The notes beneath the pieces were generated by a model. It worked only from the letters and a program-made list of their open reading frames with translations, was not told the DNA's origin and made no database searches. A stretch of DNA of 24,290 nt, from contig URJS01000033.1 of the NCBI GenBank assembly GCA_900548205.1, positions 1 to 24,290 of the forward strand, read 5' to 3'. The translations under genes and the position numbers were made by a program. Source of the stretch: an uncultured Roseburia sp. Its GTDB lineage: Bacteria > Bacillota > Clostridia > Lachnospirales > Lachnospiraceae. Positions 6,626 through 14,853 of the stretch are shown here, piece by piece (the first letter of the stretch is position 1; each line of letters opens with the position of its first letter).

Positions 6626-7781
6626 AAAGACGATAGAGGAATTATTGGAAGAAACAAGAGAGAGTCTTGTGGTAGACCTGCGGAAGGAGGCTGACTTTCG
6701 CAAGGAGACTTATCCGGGGGCAAAGCATATCTGGTGGGAGGCGTTAATCGACCATCAGAGTGAGCTTCCCAAGGATAAGCCTATTTATCTGATGTGTTAT
6801 ACGGGTGATGTGAGCGGAGATCTTGCGCAGGAGCTGCAGGAGCTTGGCTACGAGGCGTACAGTCTGGACGGCGGCTATCGCTCTTATTTACGTTATCAGC
6901 TGCTCCATTCGATGGAGGAGCTGGAGCGGACAGATACGGAAGCAAAGGCAAGGCAGCGGGAGCGTTGTCTGGAGATTGAGCGCAGTGTTGTCAAAAAATT
7001 CCGCAAGGACATCTGGCGCAAGTTTACAAAGGCGATCAATGAATACGATTTGATCTGCGACGGGGATAAGATTGCGGTGTGCATTTCCGGCGGGAAGGAT
7101 TCGATGCTGATGGCAAAGCTGTTTCAGGAGCTGGAGAGGCATGGAAAGAAAAACTTTGAGGTTGTTTATCTGGTGATGAATCCGGGCTATAATGAGTGGA
7201 ATTATAAGACCATCTGCAGCAATGCCCAGATTTTAAATGTGCCGATCACCGTATTTGAATCGGAGATTTTTGATATTGTGGCAGGGGAGGAGGAGTCACC
7301 CTGCTATCTGTGCGCACGCATGCGCCGCGGTCATCTGTACAGTAAGGCAAAGGAGCTTGGATGTAATAAAATCGCGCTGGGGCATCATTTTGATGATGTG
7401 ATCGAGACGATCCTGATGGGAATGCTCTACGGCGCGCAGGTGCAGACGATGATGCCGAAGCTTCACAGCACGAATTTTGAGGGAATGGAGCTGATACGCC
7501 CTATGTATCTGGTCCGTGAGGAGGACATCATTCACTGGATGAATTATAATGATCTTCATTTTATCCAGTGCGCCTGCCGCCTGACTGAGAGCTGCGCTTC
7601 CTGCGGCGGAACGGAAAAGGGCTCAAAGCGTGCGGAGGTTAAGGAGCTGATCCGAGAGCTGCGCAAAAAAAGTCCATATATTGAAATGAATATTTTCCGA
7701 AGCATGGAAAATGTCAATTTGGACACGGTGATCGGTTATAAGTGTCAGGGAGAGCGTCATCATTTTCTTGATACCTATTAA
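6618..7781 (+). CDS. Rhodanese domain fused to a TtcA-like tRNA thiolation ATPase
   Basis: This encodes 387 aa. Residues ~1-105 are a rhodanese (sulfurtransferase) domain with a candidate persulfide cysteine at C60 in MCYTGDVSGDLA and the typical ending LGYEAYSLDGGYRSY. From ~130 to the end it is a PP-loop ATPase of the TtcA/TtuA class, with the SGGKDS loop at ~158-163, the CxxC pair C229/C232 in PCYLCARMRRG and GHHFDDVIETILMGMLYGA. A C-terminal Cys set (C318, C320, C326, C329) ends in SCASCGG. TtcA thiolates C32 of tRNA using an Fe-S cluster; here the rhodanese could hand over sulfur in cis. Substrate position is inferred only. The start at 6618 has GGGAAGAAGG upstream and overlaps the tcdA stop. 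No terminator is obvious after it. Confidence 0.88.
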   Translation: MFEKTIEELLEETRESLVVDLRKEADFRKETYPGAKHIWWEALIDHQSELPKDKPIYLMCYTGDVSGDLAQELQELGYEAYSLDGGYRSYLRYQLLHSMEELERTDTEAKARQRERCLEIERSVVKKFRKDIWRKFTKAINEYDLICDGDKIAVCISGGKDSMLMAKLFQELERHGKKNFEVVYLVMNPGYNEWNYKTICSNAQILNVPITVFESEIFDIVAGEEESPCYLCARMRRGHLYSKAKELGCNKIALGHHFDDVIETILMGMLYGAQVQTMMPKLHSTNFEGMELIRPMYLVREEDIIHWMNYNDLHFIQCACRLTESCASCGGTEKGSKRAEVKELIRELRKKSPYIEMNIFRSMENVNLDTVIGYKCQGERHHFLDTY

Positions 7782-7873
7782 AAACAAAAATTATATCCCC
7801 CGGCGGGGCTTGTAGGCATACCGGAACTTTGTTAAGCTGAAAAAAGCAATCAAAGAGACAAGGGGGAGCAGTT

Positions 7874-9535
7874 ATGAAACGAAAAATGGCAGCGGCGCTT
7901 GGTGTGCTGATCCTTGGTATCTCGCTTCTTTCGGGGTGTGGAGGCAGCGCGCAGACAGGCGGGCAAAATGAGGCGGTCACGCAGACAGGAGGCAGCAGTA
8001 CCGAGCAGGAGAACGGAGCGCAGGCAGAGGAAAGGGACACGGTGATCGTGGCGATGGGGACGACCTCCGAGCCTGCGGCAGGCTTTGATCCGTGTGTGAA
8101 TTGGGGCTGCGGGGAGCATTGCCATGAGCCGTTGATTCAGTCAACGCTTCTGCGGACGACTGCGGATATGGAGTTTGAGAACGATCTTGCGACGGACTAT
8201 CAGGTCAGCGAGGACGGGCTGACTTGGACGTTTACGATCCGTGAGGATGTCAAGTTCTCAGACGGTGAGCCGCTGACTGCGTCTGACGTGGCGTTTACGT
8301 TTAAGACAGCGCTTGCTTCGGCGAACTCTGAGGCAGACCTTAGTATGCTCGAGCGCGTGGAAGCGCCGGATGACAAAACAGTTGTATTTCATCTGACGAA
8401 ACCGTACAATGCATTTTTGTACACGCTTGCGGTATTCGGCATTGTGCCGGAGCATTGCTATGAGGCTGGCGTTTACGGAGAGAACCCGATCGGTTCGGGA
8501 CGCTATCTGTTAAAGCAGTGGGACAGGGGGCAGCAGGTCATTTTAGAGGCGAACCCGGATTACTACGGCAAAGCGCCGAATATCAAAACGGTCATTATTT
8601 TGTTTATGGAGGAGGACGCGGCGCTTGCGGCAGTAAAGGCGGGAGAGGTTGATATTGCCTATACCTCTGCGACCTACAGCGAGGAGCAGGTGGAGGGCTA
8701 TGAGCTGCTCGCATGTAAGTCCGTGGATTCCCGCGGTATCTCGCTTCCGAACCTTCCATCAGGAAATGACTTGACGGTGGAGGGCGACATGGTGTACGAA
8801 GGGGGAAACGACGTGACATGCGATCTGGCAATCCGTCAGGCAATGAGCTATGGGCTGGACCGTGAGGCAATGATCGACAATGTGCTAAATGGCTATGGAC
8901 AGGTGGCTTACAGCGTTTCGGATAATATGCCATGGTCGAGCGACGATATGAAGGCGCCGTACGATGAACAGAAGGCAAAGCAGCTTTTGGCAGATGGAGG
9001 CTGGAAGGATTCGGACGGAGACGGCATTCTGGAGAAAAACGGTACAGCGGCATCATTTACAGTTTATTATCCGTCAACGGATTCGGTGCGTCAGGCATTG
9101 ACTGCAGAGTTTTCCAATCAGATGAGGGAGCTTGGGATCGAAGTATTATATGAAGGGCTTGGCAGCTGGGATGAGCTTTATCTGAAGATGTATTCTGATC
9201 CGATCATTTGGGGCTGGGGATCAAATTCTCCGGTGGAAAATTATCAGCTTTATCACACGAATGGAGCCTGTAATTATACAGGCTATTCCAATGAGGAGAC
9301 AGACCGCTTATTTGACGAGGCGCTTGCGGCAACCGATATGGACGAATCCTATGCGCTCTGGCAGCAGGCACAGGCGGCGGTCGGACCAAACGGAGAGGCG
9401 CTGTGGGTATGGTTTGCAAATATTGACCATCTTTATTTTGTGAGAGACGGACTTAAGGTAGCTGAGCAAAAGCTGCATCCGCACGGGCACGGCTGGTCGA
9501 TCGTAAACAATGTGGATGAGTGGAGCTGGCAGTAA
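7874..9535 (+). CDS. ABC importer substrate-binding lipoprotein, family 5 (Opp/Nik type)
   Basis: This encodes 553 aa. A lipoprotein signal with LLSGC puts the lipid on C22, and a Gly/Gln/Glu linker runs to ~50. The rest is a family 5 extracellular binding protein, with YQVSEDGLTWTFTIREDVKFSDGEPLTASDVAFTFK, NPIGSGRYLLKQW and the C-terminal lobe RQAMSYGLDREAMIDNVL. Members bind peptides, nickel chelates or metallophores. Metal is suggested here by the N-lobe cluster C74-x4-C79-x2-H82-C83-H84 and the C-terminal HPHGHGW (535-541), a tail I associate with NikA-like proteins. This is inference, and a peptide ligand is not excluded. The gene starts a five-gene operon encoding a complete importer. 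The ATG at 7874 follows AGGGGGAG. Confidence 0.88.
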   Translation: MKRKMAAALGVLILGISLLSGCGGSAQTGGQNEAVTQTGGSSTEQENGAQAEERDTVIVAMGTTSEPAAGFDPCVNWGCGEHCHEPLIQSTLLRTTADMEFENDLATDYQVSEDGLTWTFTIREDVKFSDGEPLTASDVAFTFKTALASANSEADLSMLERVEAPDDKTVVFHLTKPYNAFLYTLAVFGIVPEHCYEAGVYGENPIGSGRYLLKQWDRGQQVILEANPDYYGKAPNIKTVIILFMEEDAALAAVKAGEVDIAYTSATYSEEQVEGYELLACKSVDSRGISLPNLPSGNDLTVEGDMVYEGGNDVTCDLAIRQAMSYGLDREAMIDNVLNGYGQVAYSVSDNMPWSSDDMKAPYDEQKAKQLLADGGWKDSDGDGILEKNGTAASFTVYYPSTDSVRQALTAEFSNQMRELGIEVLYEGLGSWDELYLKMYSDPIIWGWGSNSPVENYQLYHTNGACNYTGYSNEETDRLFDEALAATDMDESYALWQQAQAAVGPNGEALWVWFANIDHLYFVRDGLKVAEQKLHPHGHGWSIVNNVDEWSWQ

Positions 9536-9539
9536 TATT

Positions 9540-10529
9540 ATGCGGTATATCAAGTTTCTTTTTTTGAATCTGGTGAAGATGGCGACGCTGCTGCTTGGAG
9601 TAAGCATCGTTGCCTTCACACTCATTTCGGCATCTCCGGTCGATCCGGTGCAGGCGAATGTGGGAACGCTTAGTTATATGCGCATGACGCCGGAGAAAAG
9701 GGCGGAGTTTGCGTCCTATTGGGGAACGGATGTGCCTCCTGCCCAGCGGTATTTAAACTGGGCGGGAGATTTCATTCGCGGAGATATGGGAATCTCCTTA
9801 AAATATAACAGACCTGTGGCAGAGGTTGTCTGGGAAAAATTTCAAAATTCATTTCTCCTTATGCTGACGGCATGGATTTTTTCCGGCGTGCTTGGCATTT
9901 TGCTTGGTATGATAGCGGGATATTATAAAGATCGGTGGCAGGATAAGCTGGTGAAGGGCTATGCGCTGCTGCTCTCAAGCACGCCAGCATTCTGGATCGC
10001 GCTTGTGCTGCTGCTGGTCTTTGCGGTCTGGCTGCGGTGGCTGCCGATTGGGATGAATGTGCCGATCGGCATGGCGGCAGAAGACGTCGGTATTTTGGAG
10101 CGGCTGCGCCATCTGATCCTTCCGGCTGCGTCATTAAGCCTCACCGGCGTCGCGCACATCACACTGCATACGCGTGAGAAAATGATCGATATTATGGAGA
10201 GCGATTATGTGCTGTTTGCAAGAGCGCGTGGGGAAAGAGGCATCACGCTTGTAAAAAGACATGCGCTGCGCAATATGCTGCTTCCTGCGATCACACTGCA
10301 GTTCGGCTCGATCAGTGAGATTTTTGGCGGTTCGGTGCTGGTTGAGCAGGTCTTTTCCTATCCGGGGCTTGGGCAGGCAGCGGTAGATGCGGGAATCGGC
10401 AGTGATGTGGCGCTGCTGCTCGCAATCACCGTGATCAGTACCCTGTTTGTATTTTGCGGAAATCTCATTGCCAATTTATTGTACGGTGTTGTAGACCCGC
10501 GGATAAGGAGGGGGCAAAGTCATGGATAA
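9540..10529 (+). CDS. Opp/Nik-type ABC permease, first subunit (DppB/NikB-like)
   Basis: This encodes 329 aa from ATG 9540, four bases after the stop of the binding protein; an earlier in-frame ATG would lie within that gene. The N-terminal TM segment is followed by the extracytoplasmic ASPVDPVQANVG and QRYLNWAGDFIRGDMGISLKYNRPV that mark DppB-family permeases. Five further hydrophobic segments follow, with the cytoplasmic EAA-type loop SDYVLFARARGERGITLVKRHALRNMLLPAI that contacts the ATPase. The end VVDPRIRRG is also typical. It pairs with the next gene product to form the membrane channel. No strong ribosome site is visible, so translation is probably coupled to the gene before. Confidence 0.9.
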   Translation: MRYIKFLFLNLVKMATLLLGVSIVAFTLISASPVDPVQANVGTLSYMRMTPEKRAEFASYWGTDVPPAQRYLNWAGDFIRGDMGISLKYNRPVAEVVWEKFQNSFLLMLTAWIFSGVLGILLGMIAGYYKDRWQDKLVKGYALLLSSTPAFWIALVLLLVFAVWLRWLPIGMNVPIGMAAEDVGILERLRHLILPAASLSLTGVAHITLHTREKMIDIMESDYVLFARARGERGITLVKRHALRNMLLPAITLQFGSISEIFGGSVLVEQVFSYPGLGQAAVDAGIGSDVALLLAITVISTLFVFCGNLIANLLYGVVDPRIRRGQSHG

Positions 10530-11376
10530 GAGAAAAAAGGAGCATGCGCGGGCAGGCGGAAAAAATATGCGGAGACAAACATATTTTTGGCTGCTGTGCG
10601 CGGTGCTTTTTTTGTTTATGGTTACAGCAGCGGGGGCGGTGCTTGGAGAACGCGCTGTTGCTACGGATTTTTCCAGAAAAAATCTTACGCCGTGTATTCC
10701 CTATCTTTTCGGAACGGATTGGATGGGGCGCGATATGCTGGCACGCACGCTAAAGGGGTTATCCACAAGTGTTTTTATCGGCATTCTCGCGTCCTTTGTC
10801 AGTGCGCTTATGGCGCTTTTGCTTGGGACGGCGGCGGTCGTGCTTGGAAGGTTTGCGGACACGGCAGTCACATGGCTGATCGATCTGATGCTTGGCGTGC
10901 CGCATATTGTGCTGCTGATCTTAATATCGTATGCGCTTGGAAAGGGTTTTTGGGGTGTAACGCTTGGCGTAGCGCTTACACATTGGCCGGGGCTATGCCG
11001 CGTACTGCGCGCGGAGATGCTGCAGATGAAGGAGTCGGTTTATATCAGCATTGCCAGACAGCTTGGGAAAAGTCCGTGGTACATTGCCAAGACGCATATT
11101 TTCCCGCAGATACTGCCGCAGCTTTTTGCGGGATTGCTCGTGATGTTTCCGCATGCGATCTTACATGAGGCGAGTGTAACATTTCTCGGTTTTGGGCTAT
11201 CGCCGGAAAAGCCGGCGATCGGGATGATCTTATCAGAAAGTATGGCGTACCTGAGCACGGGAAAATGGTGGCTGGCGCTTTTTCCGGGATTGTCGCTGGT
11301 ACTCGTTGTGGTCTTGTTTGACCGCATCGGAAGCGGAGTGCGCACGCTGCTTAGTCCCGCAGGCGCGCAGGAGTAA
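10522..11376 (+). CDS. Opp/Nik-type ABC permease, second subunit (DppC/NikC-like)
   Basis: This encodes 284 aa starting at 10522 behind AAGGAGG, overlapping the first permease gene by eight bases. A charged N-terminus precedes TM1. FGTDWMGRDMLARTLKGLSTSV is the conserved entry motif of DppC-type permeases (family form GTDxxGRDxxSR). The coupling loop reads ESVYISIARQLGKSPWYIAKTHIFPQILPQL, close to the EAA consensus, and HEASVTFLGFGLSPEKPAIGMILSES is the other family hallmark. It is the second half of the channel. Its length is normal, with no sign of damage. Confidence 0.91.
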   Translation: MDKRKKEHARAGGKNMRRQTYFWLLCAVLFLFMVTAAGAVLGERAVATDFSRKNLTPCIPYLFGTDWMGRDMLARTLKGLSTSVFIGILASFVSALMALLLGTAAVVLGRFADTAVTWLIDLMLGVPHIVLLILISYALGKGFWGVTLGVALTHWPGLCRVLRAEMLQMKESVYISIARQLGKSPWYIAKTHIFPQILPQLFAGLLVMFPHAILHEASVTFLGFGLSPEKPAIGMILSESMAYLSTGKWWLALFPGLSLVLVVVLFDRIGSGVRTLLSPAGAQE

Positions 11377-11409
11377 AAAAGGTTGAGGAAGGGGCAGGGG
11401 GAGAGCGGT

Positions 11410-12483
11410 ATGGCACAAAGGCAACAGCAGGAGGAAATACTTCGGTTTGAAAAGCTGACGATTTCCTTTACGCAATATGAGGCGGGTTCGACAAGAAAAA
11501 GAAAGCTTTCCGTTATCTCGGATCTGTGCGGGGAGGTGCGGCAGGGAGAAGTGGTTGCCGTTGTCGGCAGCAGCGGTTCGGGAAAAAGTCTGCTCGCGCA
11601 TGCCGTCTTTGGACTTCTTCCCCAAAACGCGGAGGTGTCCGGTGATATTTTTTATCGGGGGACGCGTCTGTCTCCAAAGGATATAGAGAGACTGCGCGGA
11701 AGGGAGCTTGCGCTTGTCCCGCAGGGCGTTTCCTATCTCGATCCTCTGATGAAAACCGGAAGGCAAATATTAAATGGCAGGCGGGATGCGGCGGCGAGAG
11801 AGAAAATGCAAGGGCTGTTTGGAAGGTATGGTCTGGAAAAAGAGGTGGAGCAGCAGTATCCGTTTGAGCTTTCGGGAGGTATGGCGCGGCGGGTGCTGTT
11901 AATGACAGCGCTGATGAGTGAGCCGAAGCTGATCGTCGCGGATGAACCGACGACCGGCATGGATTTTTTACTTGCCGCAAAGGTGATGGAGGATTTTCGC
12001 GGCTTTGCGGATGAGGGAAACGGTGTCCTTTTGATCACGCATGATTTAAAGCTGGCGCTGACTGCGGCAGACCGGGTGCTTGTGTTTTATGCGGGGACAA
12101 CGGTCGAGGCGGCGCGGGCAGAGGATTTTAAGGATGAGAGCCTGCTCCGTCATCCTTATACAAGAGCGCTTTATCGTGCGCTGCCGGAGCATGGGTTTGA
12201 GGCGCTGCCCGGCACGCAGCCGTATGCCGGGGATATGCCAAAGGGCTGTCCCTTTTTGCCGCGCTGTCCGCAGGCTGACGGGCTGTGCGCGGGAGAGATT
12301 CCGATGATTGGCGTGCGCGGCGGTTTTGTGCTATGCAAGGATCGGCTTGCAGGAATCATAACAGTGAAGCAGTTATCTGCGAAAGAGAGATTTGTTGGGA
12401 TGCTTTGGAATGGAGTGAGCTATGAGGTTAGAGGCAAAGCAGATTACCTATCGTTATCCCGGAGCAAAGCAGAATGTGCTTGA
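11410..12483 (+). CDS. Opp/Nik-type ABC ATPase, first subunit (DppD/NikD-like)
   Basis: This encodes 357 aa from ATG 11410, chosen for the GGGGGAG just upstream; a TTG at 11383 is an alternative. The ABC ATPase has Walker A GSSGSGKS (~52-60), signature LSGGMARRVL, Walker B LIVADEPTTGMD (~173) and the switch histidine in LLITHDLKLAL. The C-terminal oligopeptide/nickel extension is present with its cysteine cluster in CPFLPRCPQADGLC (~279-292). A tail of about 40 residues beyond the last Cys is unusual, and its final 62 bases overlap the next gene in another frame. A frameshift could have lengthened an originally shorter protein, or the overlap may be real coupling. Confidence 0.9.
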   Translation: MAQRQQQEEILRFEKLTISFTQYEAGSTRKRKLSVISDLCGEVRQGEVVAVVGSSGSGKSLLAHAVFGLLPQNAEVSGDIFYRGTRLSPKDIERLRGRELALVPQGVSYLDPLMKTGRQILNGRRDAAAREKMQGLFGRYGLEKEVEQQYPFELSGGMARRVLLMTALMSEPKLIVADEPTTGMDFLLAAKVMEDFRGFADEGNGVLLITHDLKLALTAADRVLVFYAGTTVEAARAEDFKDESLLRHPYTRALYRALPEHGFEALPGTQPYAGDMPKGCPFLPRCPQADGLCAGEIPMIGVRGGFVLCKDRLAGIITVKQLSAKERFVGMLWNGVSYEVRGKADYLSLSRSKAECA

Positions 12484-13024
12484 GTGCGTGGATTTTATGG
12501 TAGAGAGCCATGAGCGTGTGGGAATTTTTGCGCAAAGCGGGAGGGGAAAGACGACGTTTGGTCAGCTTTTGGCGGGGTATCGTAAACCGTCTGCGGGACA
12601 GATTTTGCTGGACGGACAGCCCCTTCCACAGGAGGGCTGCTGTCCGGTGCAGATGATCTGGCAGCATCCTGAGCAGGCGGTAAACCCGCGTATGAAAATG
12701 CACAGGGTAATGGCAGAGGGAAATCAGGTCGATGAGCGGATTGTGAGGGGACTCGGAATCGAGGAGGATTGGCTGGGGCGTTACCCCGGGGAGCTCTCCG
12801 GCGGAGAGCTTCAGCGTTTTTGTATTGCAAGGGCGCTCGGCGAGGGGACGCGTTTTCTGGTTGCCGATGAGATCACCACAATGCTGGATTTGATTACGCA
12901 GAGCCAGATTTGGCATTTTTTGTTAAAAGAAGCAAGTGCCCGTGAAATCGGGCTTGTTGTGATCAGCCATGACCGTGAGCTTTTGGAGCGGGTATGTACG
13001 AGGGTAACAGAGCTTGTGCTGTGA
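12422..13024 (+). CDS. Opp/Nik-type ABC ATPase, second subunit (DppF/NikE-like), short
   Basis: This encodes 200 aa, shorter than DppF/OppF proteins because it lacks the C-terminal Cys extension. TGGAG sits six bases before the ATG, supporting the start despite the 62-base overlap with the preceding gene. The signature LSGGELQRFCIARAL is intact, and the switch histidine is in VVISHDREL. Two core motifs are off-consensus: the P-loop reads AQSGRGKTT, with Ala for the first Gly, and Walker B reads VADEITTMLD, with Ile for the usual Pro. The lysine and catalytic glutamate remain, so activity is still plausible. It forms the ATPase heterodimer with the preceding subunit. The operon ends at the bidirectional hairpin at 13094-13125. 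Confidence 0.88.
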   Translation: MRLEAKQITYRYPGAKQNVLECVDFMVESHERVGIFAQSGRGKTTFGQLLAGYRKPSAGQILLDGQPLPQEGCCPVQMIWQHPEQAVNPRMKMHRVMAEGNQVDERIVRGLGIEEDWLGRYPGELSGGELQRFCIARALGEGTRFLVADEITTMLDLITQSQIWHFLLKEASAREIGLVVISHDRELLERVCTRVTELVL

Positions 13025-13093
13025 GGAGGAGCTGTTAAGCGCAGGATCCGGCGCAGATGAAAGAGAAATAGCAGATGGTCAAGATATTGAAAA

Positions 13094-13131
13094 CCCGGCG
13101 GTGTGGGGGGATTCCTGCCGCCGGGAGCTTT
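13094..13131. terminator. Bidirectional terminator between the ABC operon and the hicB-like gene
   Basis: CCCGGCGG (13094-13101) pairs with CCGCCGGG (13118-13125). On the plus strand a T-rich run follows (AGCTTTTATTTTG); on the minus strand TTTTC follows. It therefore can end both converging operons. Confidence 0.75.
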
Positions 13132-13493
13132 TATTTTGTATATATTGCGTCGTTTCTGGAAAGAAGGTACACACAATACTGATTCATGCTGATGCCTTCC
13201 CTTTGTGAGTGTTCTGCCAATGTCCTGTGCAGGCTGCGGGGGAGTCGCAGCTTGAACTGACCGGAATAATCCTCCAGACTGTCCGGCTCATGGATTTCGA
13301 TTCCTTCTTCGATTGCAGCCTCAAGCCATGCTCTCTTGGCATCCAGTGCATTAGCCACGGCATGTTCCACTGTCTCACCGCAGGTAATGCACCCGGGGAG
13401 ATCGGGATAAGAAACGACAAAGCCACCTTCCTCCCTATCCTCGATAACTTCCATCCGATAGGACATTGCCATATAATCATTCAGAGTATTCAT
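13131..13493 (-). CDS. HicB-like protein, orphan (no HicA)
   Basis: This encodes 120 aa. The N-terminal half is the HicB fold, a degraded RNase-H-like domain, with YRMEVIEDREEGGFVVSYPDLPGCITCGETVEHAVANALDAKRAWLEAAIEEG. The C-terminal ~40 residues (FKLRLPRSLHRTLAEHSQREGISMNQYCVYLLS) are a ribbon-helix-helix DNA-binding domain. HicB normally neutralises the small mRNA interferase HicA and represses their operon. No HicA-like gene is on either side: upstream is the histidine kinase, overlapped by 17 bases, and downstream is the terminator. AGGAGG lies ten bases before its ATG, so it is actively translated. It may serve as a regulator in the two-component operon or antagonise a HicA encoded elsewhere. 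Confidence 0.88.
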   Translation of the reverse strand: MNTLNDYMAMSYRMEVIEDREEGGFVVSYPDLPGCITCGETVEHAVANALDAKRAWLEAAIEEGIEIHEPDSLEDYSGQFKLRLPRSLHRTLAEHSQREGISMNQYCVYLLSRNDAIYTK

Positions 13494-14850
13494 CCTTATG
13501 TTCCTCCTTTTCTACAATCTGCTTTACCATTTCCACATATATCGGCAGGCGAAACGAAAAGCACGCGCCGCCGGAGGGGCTGTCCGTCACCCACAGCTTT
13601 CCGTGGTGCGCGTCCGCGATTTCCTTTGCAAGGCAGAGCCCAAGACCGAAATGCTGCTTGTCAGAATGGGCAGTGTCTGCGCGGTAGAACCGCTCAAAGA
13701 TACGCTCCTTGCAGTCGTCGGGGATGCCCGGCCCAGTGTCGGAGACACAGAAGCAAAGCTCTTGCCGCCGGAACACGGCGCGCGCCGGAATGTCCGACAC
13801 GGACAGAGACAGTGTGACGCTGCCGCCGGACGGCGTATAGGAGAGCGCATTGTCCAGTAAAATAGTAAATAGCTGTGTGAGCCGTTCCGGGTCGCACACG
13901 CAGGAGGGGGGCTGTTCCTTTGGCAGATTAAGCTGAAGGGACAGTCCCTTTTTGCGCGCAAGCGGCGAAAACTGCTCGTAAACGTCAAGCAAGAGCAGAT
14001 CCGGCTGAAAAGCCTGCCGGTGCATGGGCAGGCGGTTGGAATCCGAGCGCGCGAGAAACAGAAGATCGGACACAAGGTGCTGCATCCGCAGGATCTCCTG
14101 CTGTATCAGCGTGAGAAAATGCGCGTGATCTTCCTTTGAGGAAACCTTAGAGAGAGCCTCCGTGCCGGAGAGAATGACCGCGAGCGGTGCGCGCAGCTCG
14201 TGGGAGGCGGCGGAGACGAAATCGATCTGTTTCCGGTGGCTTTCCTCCGCCGGAAGCAGCATCCGTCCGGTGAAATAGTGGCAGAACACAAACAGAACGG
14301 CGATGGCGGCAACGCTTAAGCCGCCAAACAGCAGACGCTGTCTGACGATCTGCTCCGACAGCTTTGTCAGCGGAAACAGAAGGACAAAACCGAGTGTGCC
14401 GCCGTTTTTTGGGATGGTTCCGACCGACGCATAATAATCACCGCTGTCATCCGAGTAAGAAAACTCGTAGTGCACGGGCAGAAGCGAGGAGGAAGTCCGG
14501 TCAAGCTGTAAATGCCAGTTTTCTTCGGCGTACAGACGCACCTCCTCCATGCGGGCGTCTAAGGCGTCATCCGAGAAAAAACGCTGTGTGTAGAGCGGTT
14601 TTCCGTTGTCATAGAAATAGATCAGAAAATGGCTGTCTGCCTGAAGCTGCATCTGCCATTGCAGGGAAATGGCGGACTGGCTCTGTAAATGGATGATCAT
14701 GGTATTTAGCTCCTTCAAAAAAGAAGCTGACGCATTTTCCTTTAAGCTGCTCTCGGAGATAAACAGACAGAGCGAGACGAGAAGCAGAATGGAGACGCTA
14801 ATCACGAGCGTAAAAAATAAGGTCATTTGTGTGTGAAGCTTTCGGAACAT
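13477..14850 (-). CDS. Sensor histidine kinase of a two-component system
   Basis: This encodes 457 aa. TM1 is at ~9-31 and TM2 at ~175-195. The ~140 residues between them are extracytoplasmic and contain YDNGKPLYTQRFF and SYSDDSGDYYASVGTIP, a Cache/PAS-like look but not identified. There is little room for a HAMP domain before the phosphoacceptor H217 in SAASHELRAPLAVI. The ATPase part has the N-box around N334 (LLDNALSYTPSGG), G1 at D371-G375 (DTGPGIP), the F-box FERFYRAD and G2 FGLGLCLAKEI. All catalytic residues are present. It follows the response regulator gene after three bases and overlaps the hicB-like gene. Its likely target is the divergent operon at 15686; the signal is unknown. 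Confidence 0.93.
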   Translation of the reverse strand: MFRKLHTQMTLFFTLVISVSILLLVSLCLFISESSLKENASASFLKELNTMIIHLQSQSAISLQWQMQLQADSHFLIYFYDNGKPLYTQRFFSDDALDARMEEVRLYAEENWHLQLDRTSSSLLPVHYEFSYSDDSGDYYASVGTIPKNGGTLGFVLLFPLTKLSEQIVRQRLLFGGLSVAAIAVLFVFCHYFTGRMLLPAEESHRKQIDFVSAASHELRAPLAVILSGTEALSKVSSKEDHAHFLTLIQQEILRMQHLVSDLLFLARSDSNRLPMHRQAFQPDLLLLDVYEQFSPLARKKGLSLQLNLPKEQPPSCVCDPERLTQLFTILLDNALSYTPSGGSVTLSLSVSDIPARAVFRRQELCFCVSDTGPGIPDDCKERIFERFYRADTAHSDKQHFGLGLCLAKEIADAHHGKLWVTDSPSGGACFSFRLPIYVEMVKQIVEKEEHKDEYSE

Positions 14851-14853
14851 AGA

